In this document: positions 7,372 to 14,300 of the stretch, piece by piece
How positions within the stretch are numbered: the stretch's first letter is position 1
Layout of the letters: each line of letters opens with the position of its first letter
From: JAENVT01 sp031404635
GTDB lineage: Bacteria > Actinomycetota > Acidimicrobiia > Acidimicrobiales > Ilumatobacteraceae
Direction: 5' to 3'
Assembly: GCA_031404635.1 (NCBI GenBank)
Contig: JANNHY010000137.1
Location: forward strand, 1 to 20,385
DNA: 20,385 nt
Notes under the pieces: generated by a model
Database searches by the model: none
Told to the model about the DNA's origin: nothing
Seen by the model: only the letters and a program-made list of their open reading frames with translations
Made by a program: the position numbers and the translations under genes

Positions 7372-7390
7372 TCACGCCAGTTCGTCAGCC
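7366..7390. terminator. Weak hairpin between convergent genes
   Basis: GGCTGA (7366-7371) and TCAGCC (7385-7390) are exact inverted repeats around a 13-base loop. Each arm contains the stop codon of one of the two convergent reading frames. Only six pairs and no T-run on either side, so it is a weak candidate for a bidirectional terminator. Confidence 0.3.
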
Positions 7391-8449
7391 GAGCAGTTCG
7401 AACAAGCGCTGGGCTCGTCGCTCGAGGTCGGCGAGCGGCAGCGGCTCGGCGATGTCCGGCGCGACTTCAGCTACTGAAGACCTCGCCTCGTCGGTGAAAT
7501 GGATGGTGCCGTCGTCATCGATCCCTTCGAGTCCGTCGGCTCTGCCCGCCTGCCGGCAATGGGCGATGCAGTCTGCGAGTTCAACTCCCGCCGGCAAGTC
7601 GAGATCGATTTGCCCGTTCTCGATCCGCACTGGATAGCCACCGGGAAGACCAAACGGTGCAGGTGTCGACCAGCGCAGCGGCGCGGCGGCCGGTAGCAAG
7701 GCGAGCAGCACGGGCAACGCCGCGGCGGCGGTCACTGCGTTGTAACGAATGCCGGGCGCGATCGGCGGCCCTGTGAAGGCGAGCTGGTCGCGTCGCTCGG
7801 CCTGCTCCCCGAGCCAAACGATCGGGCCGCGTTCCGGGTCTGCGGGAGGCGTCGATTGCATGACGTCGTAAACATGGTGATGGTGGCCGACGAGGCGAAC
7901 CAGCGGCAACTCACCGTCGGGCCCGCGCTCGGCCCGCAGCGCCGCACGAACTCGCGACAACTGCATCGACACGTTGCCCAGGCCGATCGTCGGTGCGAGA
8001 CCGATCATGTCAAGGATCGGGTGGGTGAGATCGGGAAGCGAGATGTTGGCGACTGGACCCTGGTAGCCCACGTCGCGCACGGCGCGCATGACGGTCAGCA
8101 GCATCGCGAGCTGGAGAGGCAGCCGCAGCCCGAGCCCAGCTGCAGCTATCGCGCCGGCGACGGGGTCGTGCCTGTCGGCCAGCGCCCATGGACTCTGCAG
8201 CGATGCCGCCTGCACCACGAGGTCGGGCCGCACTCGGCGCAGTAAAGCTTCCACGTCGCCTTGCCGACGAGCGTCCAACGACTCGGCGCGAACGATGCAG
8301 TCATACGAGCTGGCCAGCGTTGCTGCCTTGACGCCGAGCTCGCGTGAGACGTCGGTGAGCAGAAGTTCGCTGACACAGCCGGAAGCGGCAAGACCAGCGG
8401 CGAAACGGTCGCCCATGTCGCCGGTGCCGATGATCAGAACGCGTGACAT
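7385..8449 (-). CDS. NAD(P)-binding protein, distant LDH/MDH-like fold
   Basis: A 354-residue protein. It opens with a clear Rossmann fingerprint, VLIIGTGDMG (4-13), and an acidic residue at the end of the second strand (D33), which favours NAD. The middle section resembles lactate/malate dehydrogenases: N135 in VANISLP would match the NP asparagine, QLSRVR (163-168) the LDxxR segment, and GHHHH (188-192) the GEHG loop with the catalytic histidine. The aspartate of the LDxxR dyad appears replaced by glutamine. The C-terminal part is unfamiliar. The substrate cannot be assigned. The ATG at 8449 is preferred over the GTG at 8452 because TAGGTT lies six bases upstream of it. It is divergent from a PPOX gene, with 49 bases between. 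Confidence 0.7.
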   Translation of the reverse strand: MSRVLIIGTGDMGDRFAAGLAASGCVSELLLTDVSRELGVKAATLASSYDCIVRAESLDARRQGDVEALLRRVRPDLVVQAASLQSPWALADRHDPVAGAIAAAGLGLRLPLQLAMLLTVMRAVRDVGYQGPVANISLPDLTHPILDMIGLAPTIGLGNVSMQLSRVRAALRAERGPDGELPLVRLVGHHHHVYDVMQSTPPADPERGPIVWLGEQAERRDQLAFTGPPIAPGIRYNAVTAAAALPVLLALLPAAAPLRWSTPAPFGLPGGYPVRIENGQIDLDLPAGVELADCIAHCRQAGRADGLEGIDDDGTIHFTDEARSSVAEVAPDIAEPLPLADLERRAQRLFELLG

Positions 8450-8455
8450 CACCCC

Positions 8456-8465
8456 AACCTAGTGT
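8456..8465. promoter_or_regulatory. Candidate bidirectional promoter: two -10 boxes sharing one TA (8460-8461)
   Basis: On the minus strand TAGGTT (8461 to 8456) ends six bases before the ATG at 8449, the spacing of a leaderless transcript. On the plus strand TAGTGT (8460-8465) would start transcription near 8472 and leave a ~27-base leader containing the Shine-Dalgarno site for the gene at 8499. Because TA is its own reverse complement, both boxes use the same dinucleotide. No clear -35 elements were found on either side. Confidence 0.5.
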
Positions 8466-8486
8466 GGTGCTTTCTGCCGAGCTGAT

Positions 8487-8494
8487 GGAGGGAG
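8487..8494 (+). promoter_or_regulatory. Strong ribosome binding site that fixes a TTG start
   Basis: GGAGGGAG lies four bases before TTG at 8499, with the GGAGG core (8487-8491) seven bases away. It is by far the best start signal in this stretch, and the family alignment also begins here, so the rare TTG start is well supported. Confidence 0.75.
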
Positions 8495-8498
8495 AACG

Positions 8499-8936
8499 TT
8501 GGCGACATTGGATGAGGTGATGGAACTCGCCCGCCGCGAACAGTTCCTCGCGGTGGTCGCCACATTGCGTGCCGACTCGACGATTCAGTCATCTGTCGTC
8601 AACGCCGGAGTACTCGATCATCCATCGACGGGCGAGCGAGCACTCGCGTTCGTGACGTACGGCGCAACCAAGTTACGCAACCTACGGGCCAGGCCTCAGG
8701 TTGCGGTCACGTTTCGATCGGCGTGGACGTGGGCGACTGTCGAGGGCAGTGCCGAACTCATCGGGCCCGATGACCCCCATCCGCTGGTCGACGCCGACCG
8801 GCTTCGGTTCCTGCTGCGTGAGGTGTTCACCGCGGCAGGCGGCGGGCATGACGACTGGGAGGCCTACGACCGGACCATGCTCGAACAGCGTCGCGTCGCG
8901 GTCTTCGTGACAGCCTCACGCATCTACAGCAACTGA
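8499..8936 (+). CDS. PPOX-class (F420/flavin-dependent) oxidoreductase
   Basis: A 145-residue split beta-barrel protein of the pyridoxamine-phosphate-oxidase superfamily, of the type usually annotated as F420-dependent in Actinobacteria. Visible family features are ELARREQFLAVVATLRAD (9-26), VTYGATKLRNLRARPQVAVTF (52-72), where the TKxxNLrxxP segment contacts cofactor phosphate, ATVEGSAELIGPDD and the closing RVAVFVTASRIYSN. Such small cytosolic proteins reduce or oxidise diverse substrates with F420, or bind FMN. The specific reaction cannot be read from sequence. It starts at TTG behind a strong ribosome binding site and converges on a second PPOX gene. Confidence 0.87.
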   Translation: MATLDEVMELARREQFLAVVATLRADSTIQSSVVNAGVLDHPSTGERALAFVTYGATKLRNLRARPQVAVTFRSAWTWATVEGSAELIGPDDPHPLVDADRLRFLLREVFTAAGGGHDDWEAYDRTMLEQRRVAVFVTASRIYSN

Positions 8937-8941
8937 ACTCG

Positions 8942-8980
8942 TCCGGAATATCGCAGGCTGGAATCGTGCAGCCTGCCGGA
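8942..8980. terminator. Hairpin between convergent PPOX genes, likely bidirectional terminator
   Basis: GCAGGCTG (8953-8960) and CAGCCTGC (8969-8976) pair perfectly around an 8-base loop. Outer TCCGG (8942-8946) and CCGGA (8976-8980) could add pairs across an internal bulge. It fills the 44-base gap between two convergent stops. No T-run is present, which is common for high-GC actinobacterial terminators. Confidence 0.5.
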
Positions 8981-9415
8981 TCAATCGGCGACGTTGACCA
9001 CGGCGACCGCGCTGGTCGGAGTCACCCGCACCACCATCTCGGGCGCAACCGCGTTGCGGCTGCCGTATTGTTCAGCCAAGTCGGCACCCATATACCGCTG
9101 GGCGATTCGGGTGGCCCAGTACAGCAACTCAGCGGCGTCGGTCGAGGTAGTTGTCGTCCCCGACACGGTGACGAACGAGAACGGCGGCCGGTCGTCGTCG
9201 AAGCACAATGCCACGCGCCCATCTCGGAGTATCGACTTGCCCTTGACCGTGTCGGCAGAGGTCATGAACACGATCTGATCGCCGTCGATATCAACCCAGA
9301 CCGGGGCGACGTGCGGGCTACCGTCGAGCCTGACGATCGCGAGCTTGGCGGTTCGAGCCGGTATGGCGGCAACGAAGCTCTGCCACCAACCCTCCGGCGC
9401 TGCGGTGTAGCCCAT
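8981..9415 (-). CDS. PPOX-class F420-dependent oxidoreductase (pyridoxamine 5'-phosphate oxidase family)
   Basis: A 144-residue split-barrel protein. Seen: the N-terminal helix EGWWQSFVAAIPARTAKLAI, GSPHVAPVWVDIDGDQIVFMT (strands 2-3 of the family) and SADTVKGKSILRDGRVALCFDDD (the cofactor-binding K..N/S-L segment), then FVTVSGTTTTSTD. It is only distantly related to the other PPOX gene at 8499. The ATG at 9415 is chosen over an upstream in-frame ATG at 9445 because it begins the family-like sequence and has TAGCGT exactly seven bases upstream. The longer version would overlap the divergent transketolase gene. Substrate unknown. Confidence 0.87.
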   Translation of the reverse strand: MGYTAAPEGWWQSFVAAIPARTAKLAIVRLDGSPHVAPVWVDIDGDQIVFMTSADTVKGKSILRDGRVALCFDDDRPPFSFVTVSGTTTTSTDAAELLYWATRIAQRYMGADLAEQYGSRNAVAPEMVVRVTPTSAVAVVNVAD

Positions 9416-9422
9416 GCGCGCG

Positions 9423-9432
9423 ACGCTACCCT
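9423..9432. promoter_or_regulatory. Candidate bidirectional promoter with shared TA (9427-9428), both transcripts leaderless
   Basis: The 24 bases between the divergent ATGs at 9415 (minus) and 9440 (plus) hold TACCCT on the plus strand (9427-9432) and TAGCGT on the minus strand (9428 to 9423). They share one TA and each ends exactly seven bases before its ATG. The arrangement is symmetric to the base and leaves no room for untranslated leaders or ribosome binding sites. Confidence 0.6.
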
Positions 9433-9439
9433 CGCCGCC

Positions 9440-11827
9440 ATGCACATCGTGTCAGCACTCTTTGTCGAGAACTTCGAAATGCGCCAGGCCCCCGGGCCGT
9501 CGACGCGCATCGACCTCACTGGCGCCATGTTCTCGATGGCCGCACCCTCCCCCGCGCCCGTCACCCTCTCACCCCATCTCGTCGCCTTGATCTATTGCAG
9601 CCCGGCGGAGGCCGGCAACGGCGTATTCGAGGCCGTGTTTCGCAAGGGCATGTCGGAGGATGACGAACAGATCGCCCGCAACGTCAACCCGTTCACCGTC
9701 GAACCCGGCAAATTCACCTACAGGCTGGTACGAGGCGAGTTGGAGTTCACCGACTACGGCCAGATCTTCGCTCATTGCCGCATCGACAAGGGGCCGTGGC
9801 ACCTCGTTCCGTTCACCCCTTCTGCCGCCGGTGGCCTGACCGCGGATACAGTCGACGTCGTGCCCTCGACACTGACCAACGAGCAAGAACTCGCCTCGAT
9901 CTCCTTGATCCGTGGGTTCGCAATGGATGCGCCGCTCTACGCCAAGAGCGGCCACCAAGGCACTGCCATGGCGCTGGCGCCGCTCGCCCACGTGCTGTAC
10001 AGCCGTGTGATGCGCCACGACCCAGCCAACCCACGCTGGCCCGACCGCGACCGATTCATCTTGTCCAACGGCCACGCCTCGATCCTTCAGTACTCGATGT
10101 TGTACCTAGCCGGCTACGGCCTCGAACTCGACGACATCAAGAGTTTCCGGCAATGGGGTTCGCTCACCCCCGGTCACCCCGAGGCCCATCACACCACAGG
10201 CATCGAGGTCACCACCGGTCCACTCGCTCAAGGCTTCGCCAACGCCGTCGGCATGGCAATTGCCGAAAGACGCCTGCGCACTCAGTTCGGCGACGACGTC
10301 GTCAACCACCACACGTTTGTGATCGCCGGAGACGGTTGCTTCATGGAAGGCCTCAGCCACGAGGCCGCCTCGCTCGCCGGGCACCAGCGCCTTGGCAACC
10401 TGATCTGTGTCTACGACGACAACCACATCACCATCGATGGCAACACGTCGCTGTCCTACAGCGACGACGTCGGTAGGCGCTTCGAAGCCTACGGATGGGA
10501 CGTCGTTCACCTCGGTGAGATGGCCGATGACTGCGGCGCCCTCGAGGCCGAACTCACCGCTGCCAGAGCGGTCACCGACAAGCCGTCGCTGCTCATCTTG
10601 CGCAGTCGCGTTGCCGCGCCGAGCCCGGACTTGACGGACCATTACGAAGCGCATGGCAACCCGTTCACGGCCGAGCAGGTCAGCCGCACCAAGGCTGTGA
10701 TGGGTATTCCCGACGAACCGTTCTGGGCACCCGCCGACCTGGTCTCCGCCTACCGCCGCCACTGCACCGAGCGGGGCGGCGATGCATTCGATAAATGGTC
10801 GACACGTCTGCGCGCATCCTCGCTCGACGAGTCCGCGTGGCAGGCCTGTTGGACGGCGAGTGGCGTTCCCGGATGGGAGTCTGCCCTACCGACTTTTGCG
10901 CAAGGCGAGAAGATCGCGACCCGCGTCGCCATCGAGAAGGCGTTCAACGCCTCACTTGACGGTGTTCCCGGCCTCCTTGCCGGTGCAGCCGACCTCACCG
11001 GCAACACTGGCACCAAACTCGACGCCCAATTGCCACAATCGTCAGATCATCCGGGCGGTCGGCAGCTCTATTACGGCATCCGCGAGCATGGCATGGGTTC
11101 GACCATGGTGGGTATGGCCATGCACGGCGGCATCATTCCCGCCGGCGGCACGTTCCTGGTGTTTCTCGACTACATGCGCCCGGCGGTGCGCCTCGCCGCG
11201 CTCAGCGGTGCCAAGGTGGTCTTTGTATGGACCCACGACTCGGTCGGCGTCGGTGAGGATGGTCCCACTCATCAGCCGATCGAGCACATCGCCACACTGC
11301 GGGCGATCCCCGGTTTGCAGGTCATTCGACCCGCCGACGCCAACGAGACCGTCGCCGCCTGGAAGGCAGCGGTGCAACACGACGGCCCGACAGCGCTGGT
11401 GCTCACCCGGCAGGCCGTCGCGGTGTGTACCGACGGCTCGGCCGTCGCGACGGGGGCTGCAGTGGTCCGCAACACCGAAGGTCCCCAGATGGTGCTCGTA
11501 GGGACCGGAAGCGAGGTGTCCCTGTGCGTCGCCGCTGCCGACGAGCTTGCGTCGGCAGGCATCCGCGCCACCGTGGTCAGCATGCCGTCGTGGGATCGCT
11601 TCGCAGCCCAGACCGCCGACTATCAAGACAGTGTGCTCCCCGCAGGGCTGCCGGTCCTGTCGGTCGAAGCCGGCGTCACGTTCGGCTGGGAGCGCTACGC
11701 CGACGAATCGATTGGCATCGACCGCTTTGGCGCAAGCGCGCCGGGCACTGTGGTGATGGACAAGTTGGGAATCAACGTCGCCAGCGTCGTGGTAGCGGCC
11801 ACGCGGCTGGCTCAGGCAAAGGGGTAA
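9440..11827 (+). CDS. tkt: Transketolase with an extra N-terminal ~130-residue domain (possible fusion)
   Basis: One open frame of 795 residues. Residues ~145-795 are a complete transketolase, which moves two-carbon ketol units between sugar phosphates using thiamine diphosphate: SGHQGTAMALAPLAH (170-184), the ThDP-binding GDGCFMEG (297-304), IREHGM (about 547-552) with the catalytic glutamate, and HDSVGVGEDGPTHQP (about 598-612). The common SGHPG is SGHQG here. Residues 1-130 (MHIVSALFVENFEMR, IDLTGAMFS, VEPGKFTYRLVRGELEF, PFTPSAAGG) look like a separate small actinobacterial protein, perhaps DUF6941-like. A ~15-residue linker joins them without a stop. A GTG at 9860 (residue 141) could start a normal 655-residue enzyme but lacks a ribosome binding site. 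Frame extension back to 8966 is antisense to the PPOX gene. Confidence 0.88.
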   Translation: MHIVSALFVENFEMRQAPGPSTRIDLTGAMFSMAAPSPAPVTLSPHLVALIYCSPAEAGNGVFEAVFRKGMSEDDEQIARNVNPFTVEPGKFTYRLVRGELEFTDYGQIFAHCRIDKGPWHLVPFTPSAAGGLTADTVDVVPSTLTNEQELASISLIRGFAMDAPLYAKSGHQGTAMALAPLAHVLYSRVMRHDPANPRWPDRDRFILSNGHASILQYSMLYLAGYGLELDDIKSFRQWGSLTPGHPEAHHTTGIEVTTGPLAQGFANAVGMAIAERRLRTQFGDDVVNHHTFVIAGDGCFMEGLSHEAASLAGHQRLGNLICVYDDNHITIDGNTSLSYSDDVGRRFEAYGWDVVHLGEMADDCGALEAELTAARAVTDKPSLLILRSRVAAPSPDLTDHYEAHGNPFTAEQVSRTKAVMGIPDEPFWAPADLVSAYRRHCTERGGDAFDKWSTRLRASSLDESAWQACWTASGVPGWESALPTFAQGEKIATRVAIEKAFNASLDGVPGLLAGAADLTGNTGTKLDAQLPQSSDHPGGRQLYYGIREHGMGSTMVGMAMHGGIIPAGGTFLVFLDYMRPAVRLAALSGAKVVFVWTHDSVGVGEDGPTHQPIEHIATLRAIPGLQVIRPADANETVAAWKAAVQHDGPTALVLTRQAVAVCTDGSAVATGAAVVRNTEGPQMVLVGTGSEVSLCVAAADELASAGIRATVVSMPSWDRFAAQTADYQDSVLPAGLPVLSVEAGVTFGWERYADESIGIDRFGASAPGTVVMDKLGINVASVVVAATRLAQAKG

Positions 11828-11829
11828 TC

Positions 11830-12936
11830 ATGGATCGTCTCGCCCATCTGTATCACGAGTTCGGGCAGAGCCCGTGGCTCGACAACCTCAAGCGTGGTTA
11901 CATCACTTCAGGTCAGCTCGGCCGCCTGGTCGACAAGGGCATTCGCGGCCTGACCAGCAACCCGACCATCTTTCAGAAGGCCATTCAGGGCTCCCCCGAC
12001 TACGACGAGCAGTTTCGAACGCTGGCGGCCGTCAGCCACCCGATCATCGACGACTATTGGTCGCTGGTGCTGGCCGACATTCACGGCGCCCTCGACGTCT
12101 TCGCCGAGCTCTACCACGACAGCCACGGCACCGACGGCTACGTGAGCGTCGAGGTCGATCCAGGCCTCGCCCACGACGGAGCCGGCACGGAACGAGCCGC
12201 CCGAGTTCTCCACGAACAGATCCGCCGACCAAACTTGATGGTCAAGATCCCCGGAACCGAAGAAGGCATCGCTGCAATCCAGGCAATGGTCGCCGAAGGC
12301 CACAACATCAACATCACGTTGATCTTTAGCCTCGACCGCTACGAGAGGGTGATAGAAGCCTACATCCGAGGATTAGAGTTGTATTCGAAGACGCCGCGAG
12401 CCGACCCGTCGAAGGTCGCCAGTGTGGCCAGCTTCTTCATCAGCCGGGTCGACACCGAGATCGATCGTCGGCTCGAGGCGATCGGTTCCCCCGCCGCTCT
12501 CGCGCTTCGTGGCAAGGGAGCCGTCGCCCAGGGCAAGCTGGCCTACCAGCTGTTCCAAAAAGCCTTCAGTGGCCACCGGTGGGAGGCGCTAGCTGCCAAG
12601 GGAGCTGTGGTGCAACGTCCGCTGTGGGCCAGCACATCGACCAAGAATCCCGCGTATCGCGACACGCTGTATGTCGACGAGCTGATCGGCCCCGACACCG
12701 TCAACACCTTGCCCGACGCGACCATCGAGGCATTCGCGGACCACGGCCGTCTCGCCCGGCGCATCGACGCCGACCTCGACGAGGCCTACTCCGTCTGGAC
12801 CGCGCTCTCCGACGTCGGCGTCGATCTCGACGACGTCGCCGAGACACTCGAGCGTGAAGGCGTCAGCAGTTTCCAGAAGAGTTTCGACGAGTTGCTCGGC
12901 GCACTCGAGACAAAGGCCACCGAACTCCGGGCCTGA
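11830..12936 (+). CDS. tal: Transaldolase
   Basis: A 368-residue transaldolase, which transfers a dihydroxyacetone unit between sedoheptulose 7-phosphate and glyceraldehyde 3-phosphate. Seen: the N-terminal WLDNLKRG and GLTSNPTIFQKAI (40-52), the catalytic Schiff-base lysine K139 in LMVKIPGT, ISRVDTEID, QRPLWASTSTKNPAY and DTLYVDELIGPDTVNTLP. Length and motifs fit the actinobacterial Tal type. The ATG lies two bases after the transketolase stop. GGGG at the end of tkt (AAAGGGGTAATCATG context) serves as ribosome binding site, so the two genes form an operon for the non-oxidative pentose phosphate pathway. An upstream in-frame extension to 11425 is shadow sequence inside tkt. Confidence 0.95.
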   Translation: MDRLAHLYHEFGQSPWLDNLKRGYITSGQLGRLVDKGIRGLTSNPTIFQKAIQGSPDYDEQFRTLAAVSHPIIDDYWSLVLADIHGALDVFAELYHDSHGTDGYVSVEVDPGLAHDGAGTERAARVLHEQIRRPNLMVKIPGTEEGIAAIQAMVAEGHNINITLIFSLDRYERVIEAYIRGLELYSKTPRADPSKVASVASFFISRVDTEIDRRLEAIGSPAALALRGKGAVAQGKLAYQLFQKAFSGHRWEALAAKGAVVQRPLWASTSTKNPAYRDTLYVDELIGPDTVNTLPDATIEAFADHGRLARRIDADLDEAYSVWTALSDVGVDLDDVAETLEREGVSSFQKSFDELLGALETKATELRA

Positions 12937-12940
12937 AAGC

Positions 12941-12984
12941 GGCGCCGCAGGTGCAGTGACCGTCCTACCTGCACCGGCGGCGCC
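12941..12984 (+). terminator. Long GC-rich inverted repeat after tal, likely terminator
   Basis: GGCGCCGCAGGTGCAG (12941-12956) and CTGCACCGGCGGCGCC (12969-12984) are reverse complements with a single mismatch across 16 bases. A 12-base loop separates them. The repeat starts four bases after the tal stop. No T-run follows, so it would be an intrinsic terminator of the high-GC kind or an mRNA 3'-end stabiliser. The rest of the gap to 13097 shows nothing else clear. Confidence 0.65.
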
Positions 12985-13097
12985 TGATGCGCACCGGCGC
13001 CCTTCGTTGGGCACCCGGCGTTCCCGCGCGACCCTTTGTTGATGACTGAACGCACCACCGGGCCAACCATGACGCAGAACGGGGAGAGAATCTTTCG

Positions 13098-13103
13098 TAG
13101 AGT
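13098..13103 (+). promoter_or_regulatory. Candidate -10 box (TAGAGT) for the LOG-family gene
   Basis: TAGAGT ends six bases before the GTG at 13110, with no ribosome binding site in between, so a leaderless transcript starting at the GTG is inferred. It follows the tal terminator-like hairpin, which makes an independent promoter here sensible. Confidence 0.5.
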
Positions 13104-13109
13104 GCGACC

Positions 13110-14117
13110 GTGACGACGCCGCCGATCGAGAATCTGCTCGATGCCATGGATCTCGGTCGTAACCGCCGCCTCGCCGAGCTGCTGGTCGAATCGGCGTTCG
13201 CCCTGCTCAACGATCAACCGAGCCTGCTCGATCTGAAGATCGCCGGGGCGGCACTGGAGGAGATGCGTGAGGCCTTCAAGATGTTCGCCCCGTTCCGCGC
13301 CGTTCCGAAGGTGACGATCTTCGGCTCGGCGCGCACGCAGATGGCCGACCCGCTGTACCTGCAAGCCCGTGACGTCGCGGCGCGCCTCGCTGCAGCCGGC
13401 TGGATGGTCGTCACCGGTGCGGGCCCCGGGATCATGCAGGCCGGAATGGAGGGTGCCGGGCGCGACAAGTCGATCGGAGTCTCGATCAGACTCCCGTTCG
13501 AACAGGGTGCCAACCCCGTTATTGCCGGCGACGTGAAGTACGTGAGCATGAAGTACTTCTTCACCCGCAAGCTGATGTTGATCAAGGAGAGCAAGGGCTT
13601 TGTCTGCCTGCCCGGCGGGTTCGGCACGCTCGACGAAACGTTCGAGCTGTTGACGCTGACCCAGACCGGGAAGGGCTTGCCTGTGCCGATCGTTTTCCTC
13701 GACACCCCTGGCGATCCGTATTGGGAGACCGTTCACGACTTCGTCGACCGGCAACTCATCGAGCGTGGCCTGGTCTCACCCGCTGACACCGACTTGTATC
13801 TGGTTACCGATGATTGCCAGGCCGCCGTCGACGAGGTGCTCGGCTTCTACCGCAACTACGACTCGATCCGCTATGTCGGTCATGTGGCGGTAATGCGTAT
13901 GAAGCAGTCCCCGACAGACTCGCAGATGGCGGTGCTCAACGATCGGTTCGGGCCGCGGTGCTCGACCGGGAAGATCACTCGCGCCGCTCCGTTCGAGCCG
14001 GAACGCAAGGAGCACGACAAGCTCGACTTGCCGCGGATCGCCTTCACGTTCTCCAAGCACGACTATGGCGACGTGCGTGAGTTGATCGATACCGTCAACT
14101 CATTCGTCGTCGCCTGA
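13110..14117 (+). CDS. LOG-family (TIGR00730-like) Rossmann-fold nucleotide hydrolase
   Basis: A 335-residue protein of the family formerly called 'lysine decarboxylase-like'. Its best-known members (LOG) release cytokinin bases from nucleoside 5'-monophosphates. The core spans about 64-250: VTIFGSART (68-76), GAGPGIMQAGMEGA (103-116), arginine R153 in YFFTRKLML, and the signature PGGFGTLDE (168-176), which carries the catalytic glutamate. Typical LOG proteins are ~180-200 residues, whereas this one has an N-terminal ~60-residue helical extension and an ~80-residue C-terminal extension, as in the larger actinobacterial and proteobacterial forms. The in vivo substrate is uncertain and a decarboxylase role is unlikely. 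Its last 18 bases overlap the convergent small gene. Confidence 0.88.
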   Translation: MTTPPIENLLDAMDLGRNRRLAELLVESAFALLNDQPSLLDLKIAGAALEEMREAFKMFAPFRAVPKVTIFGSARTQMADPLYLQARDVAARLAAAGWMVVTGAGPGIMQAGMEGAGRDKSIGVSIRLPFEQGANPVIAGDVKYVSMKYFFTRKLMLIKESKGFVCLPGGFGTLDETFELLTLTQTGKGLPVPIVFLDTPGDPYWETVHDFVDRQLIERGLVSPADTDLYLVTDDCQAAVDEVLGFYRNYDSIRYVGHVAVMRMKQSPTDSQMAVLNDRFGPRCSTGKITRAAPFEPERKEHDKLDLPRIAFTFSKHDYGDVRELIDTVNSFVVA

Positions 14118-14300
14118 GCCCCCGTTCAGTAGGCGGATCGCCTTCTCGACCGCTCGCCTTGCCTGCGTCAGCCGCTTGTCGTCGGTCGAACGGGCTTGAC
14201 CCGCCGCGGCGGCCTCACGCAGTTGATCGAAGGCAATCTGGTCGAGCTCTTCGACGACCAGTTGGAGGCGATCTGCCAGATGTTCGTATCGACCACTCAT
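14100..14300 (-). CDS. Small helical protein of unknown function (66 aa)
   Basis: The ATG at 14300 overlaps the glcF stop by one base (TGATG), so it is probably translated by coupling. The protein reads as two amphipathic helices (LADRLQLVVEELDQIAFDQL, and KRLTQARRAVEKAIRLL) joined by a short charged loop, with no membrane segment and an acidic end. I do not recognise a named family. The gene converges on the LOG-family gene and its 3' end overlaps it by 18 bases. An extension to 14372 is shadow of glcF. Confidence 0.7.
   Translation of the reverse strand: MSGRYEHLADRLQLVVEELDQIAFDQLREAAAAGQARSTDDKRLTQARRAVEKAIRLLNGGSGDDE

Noticed and set aside
8966..9439. In-frame extension of the transketolase reading frame upstream of 9440
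   Set aside because: It is antisense to the convincing PPOX gene at 8981-9415, shows no domain, and the ATG at 9440 has a precise -10 box.
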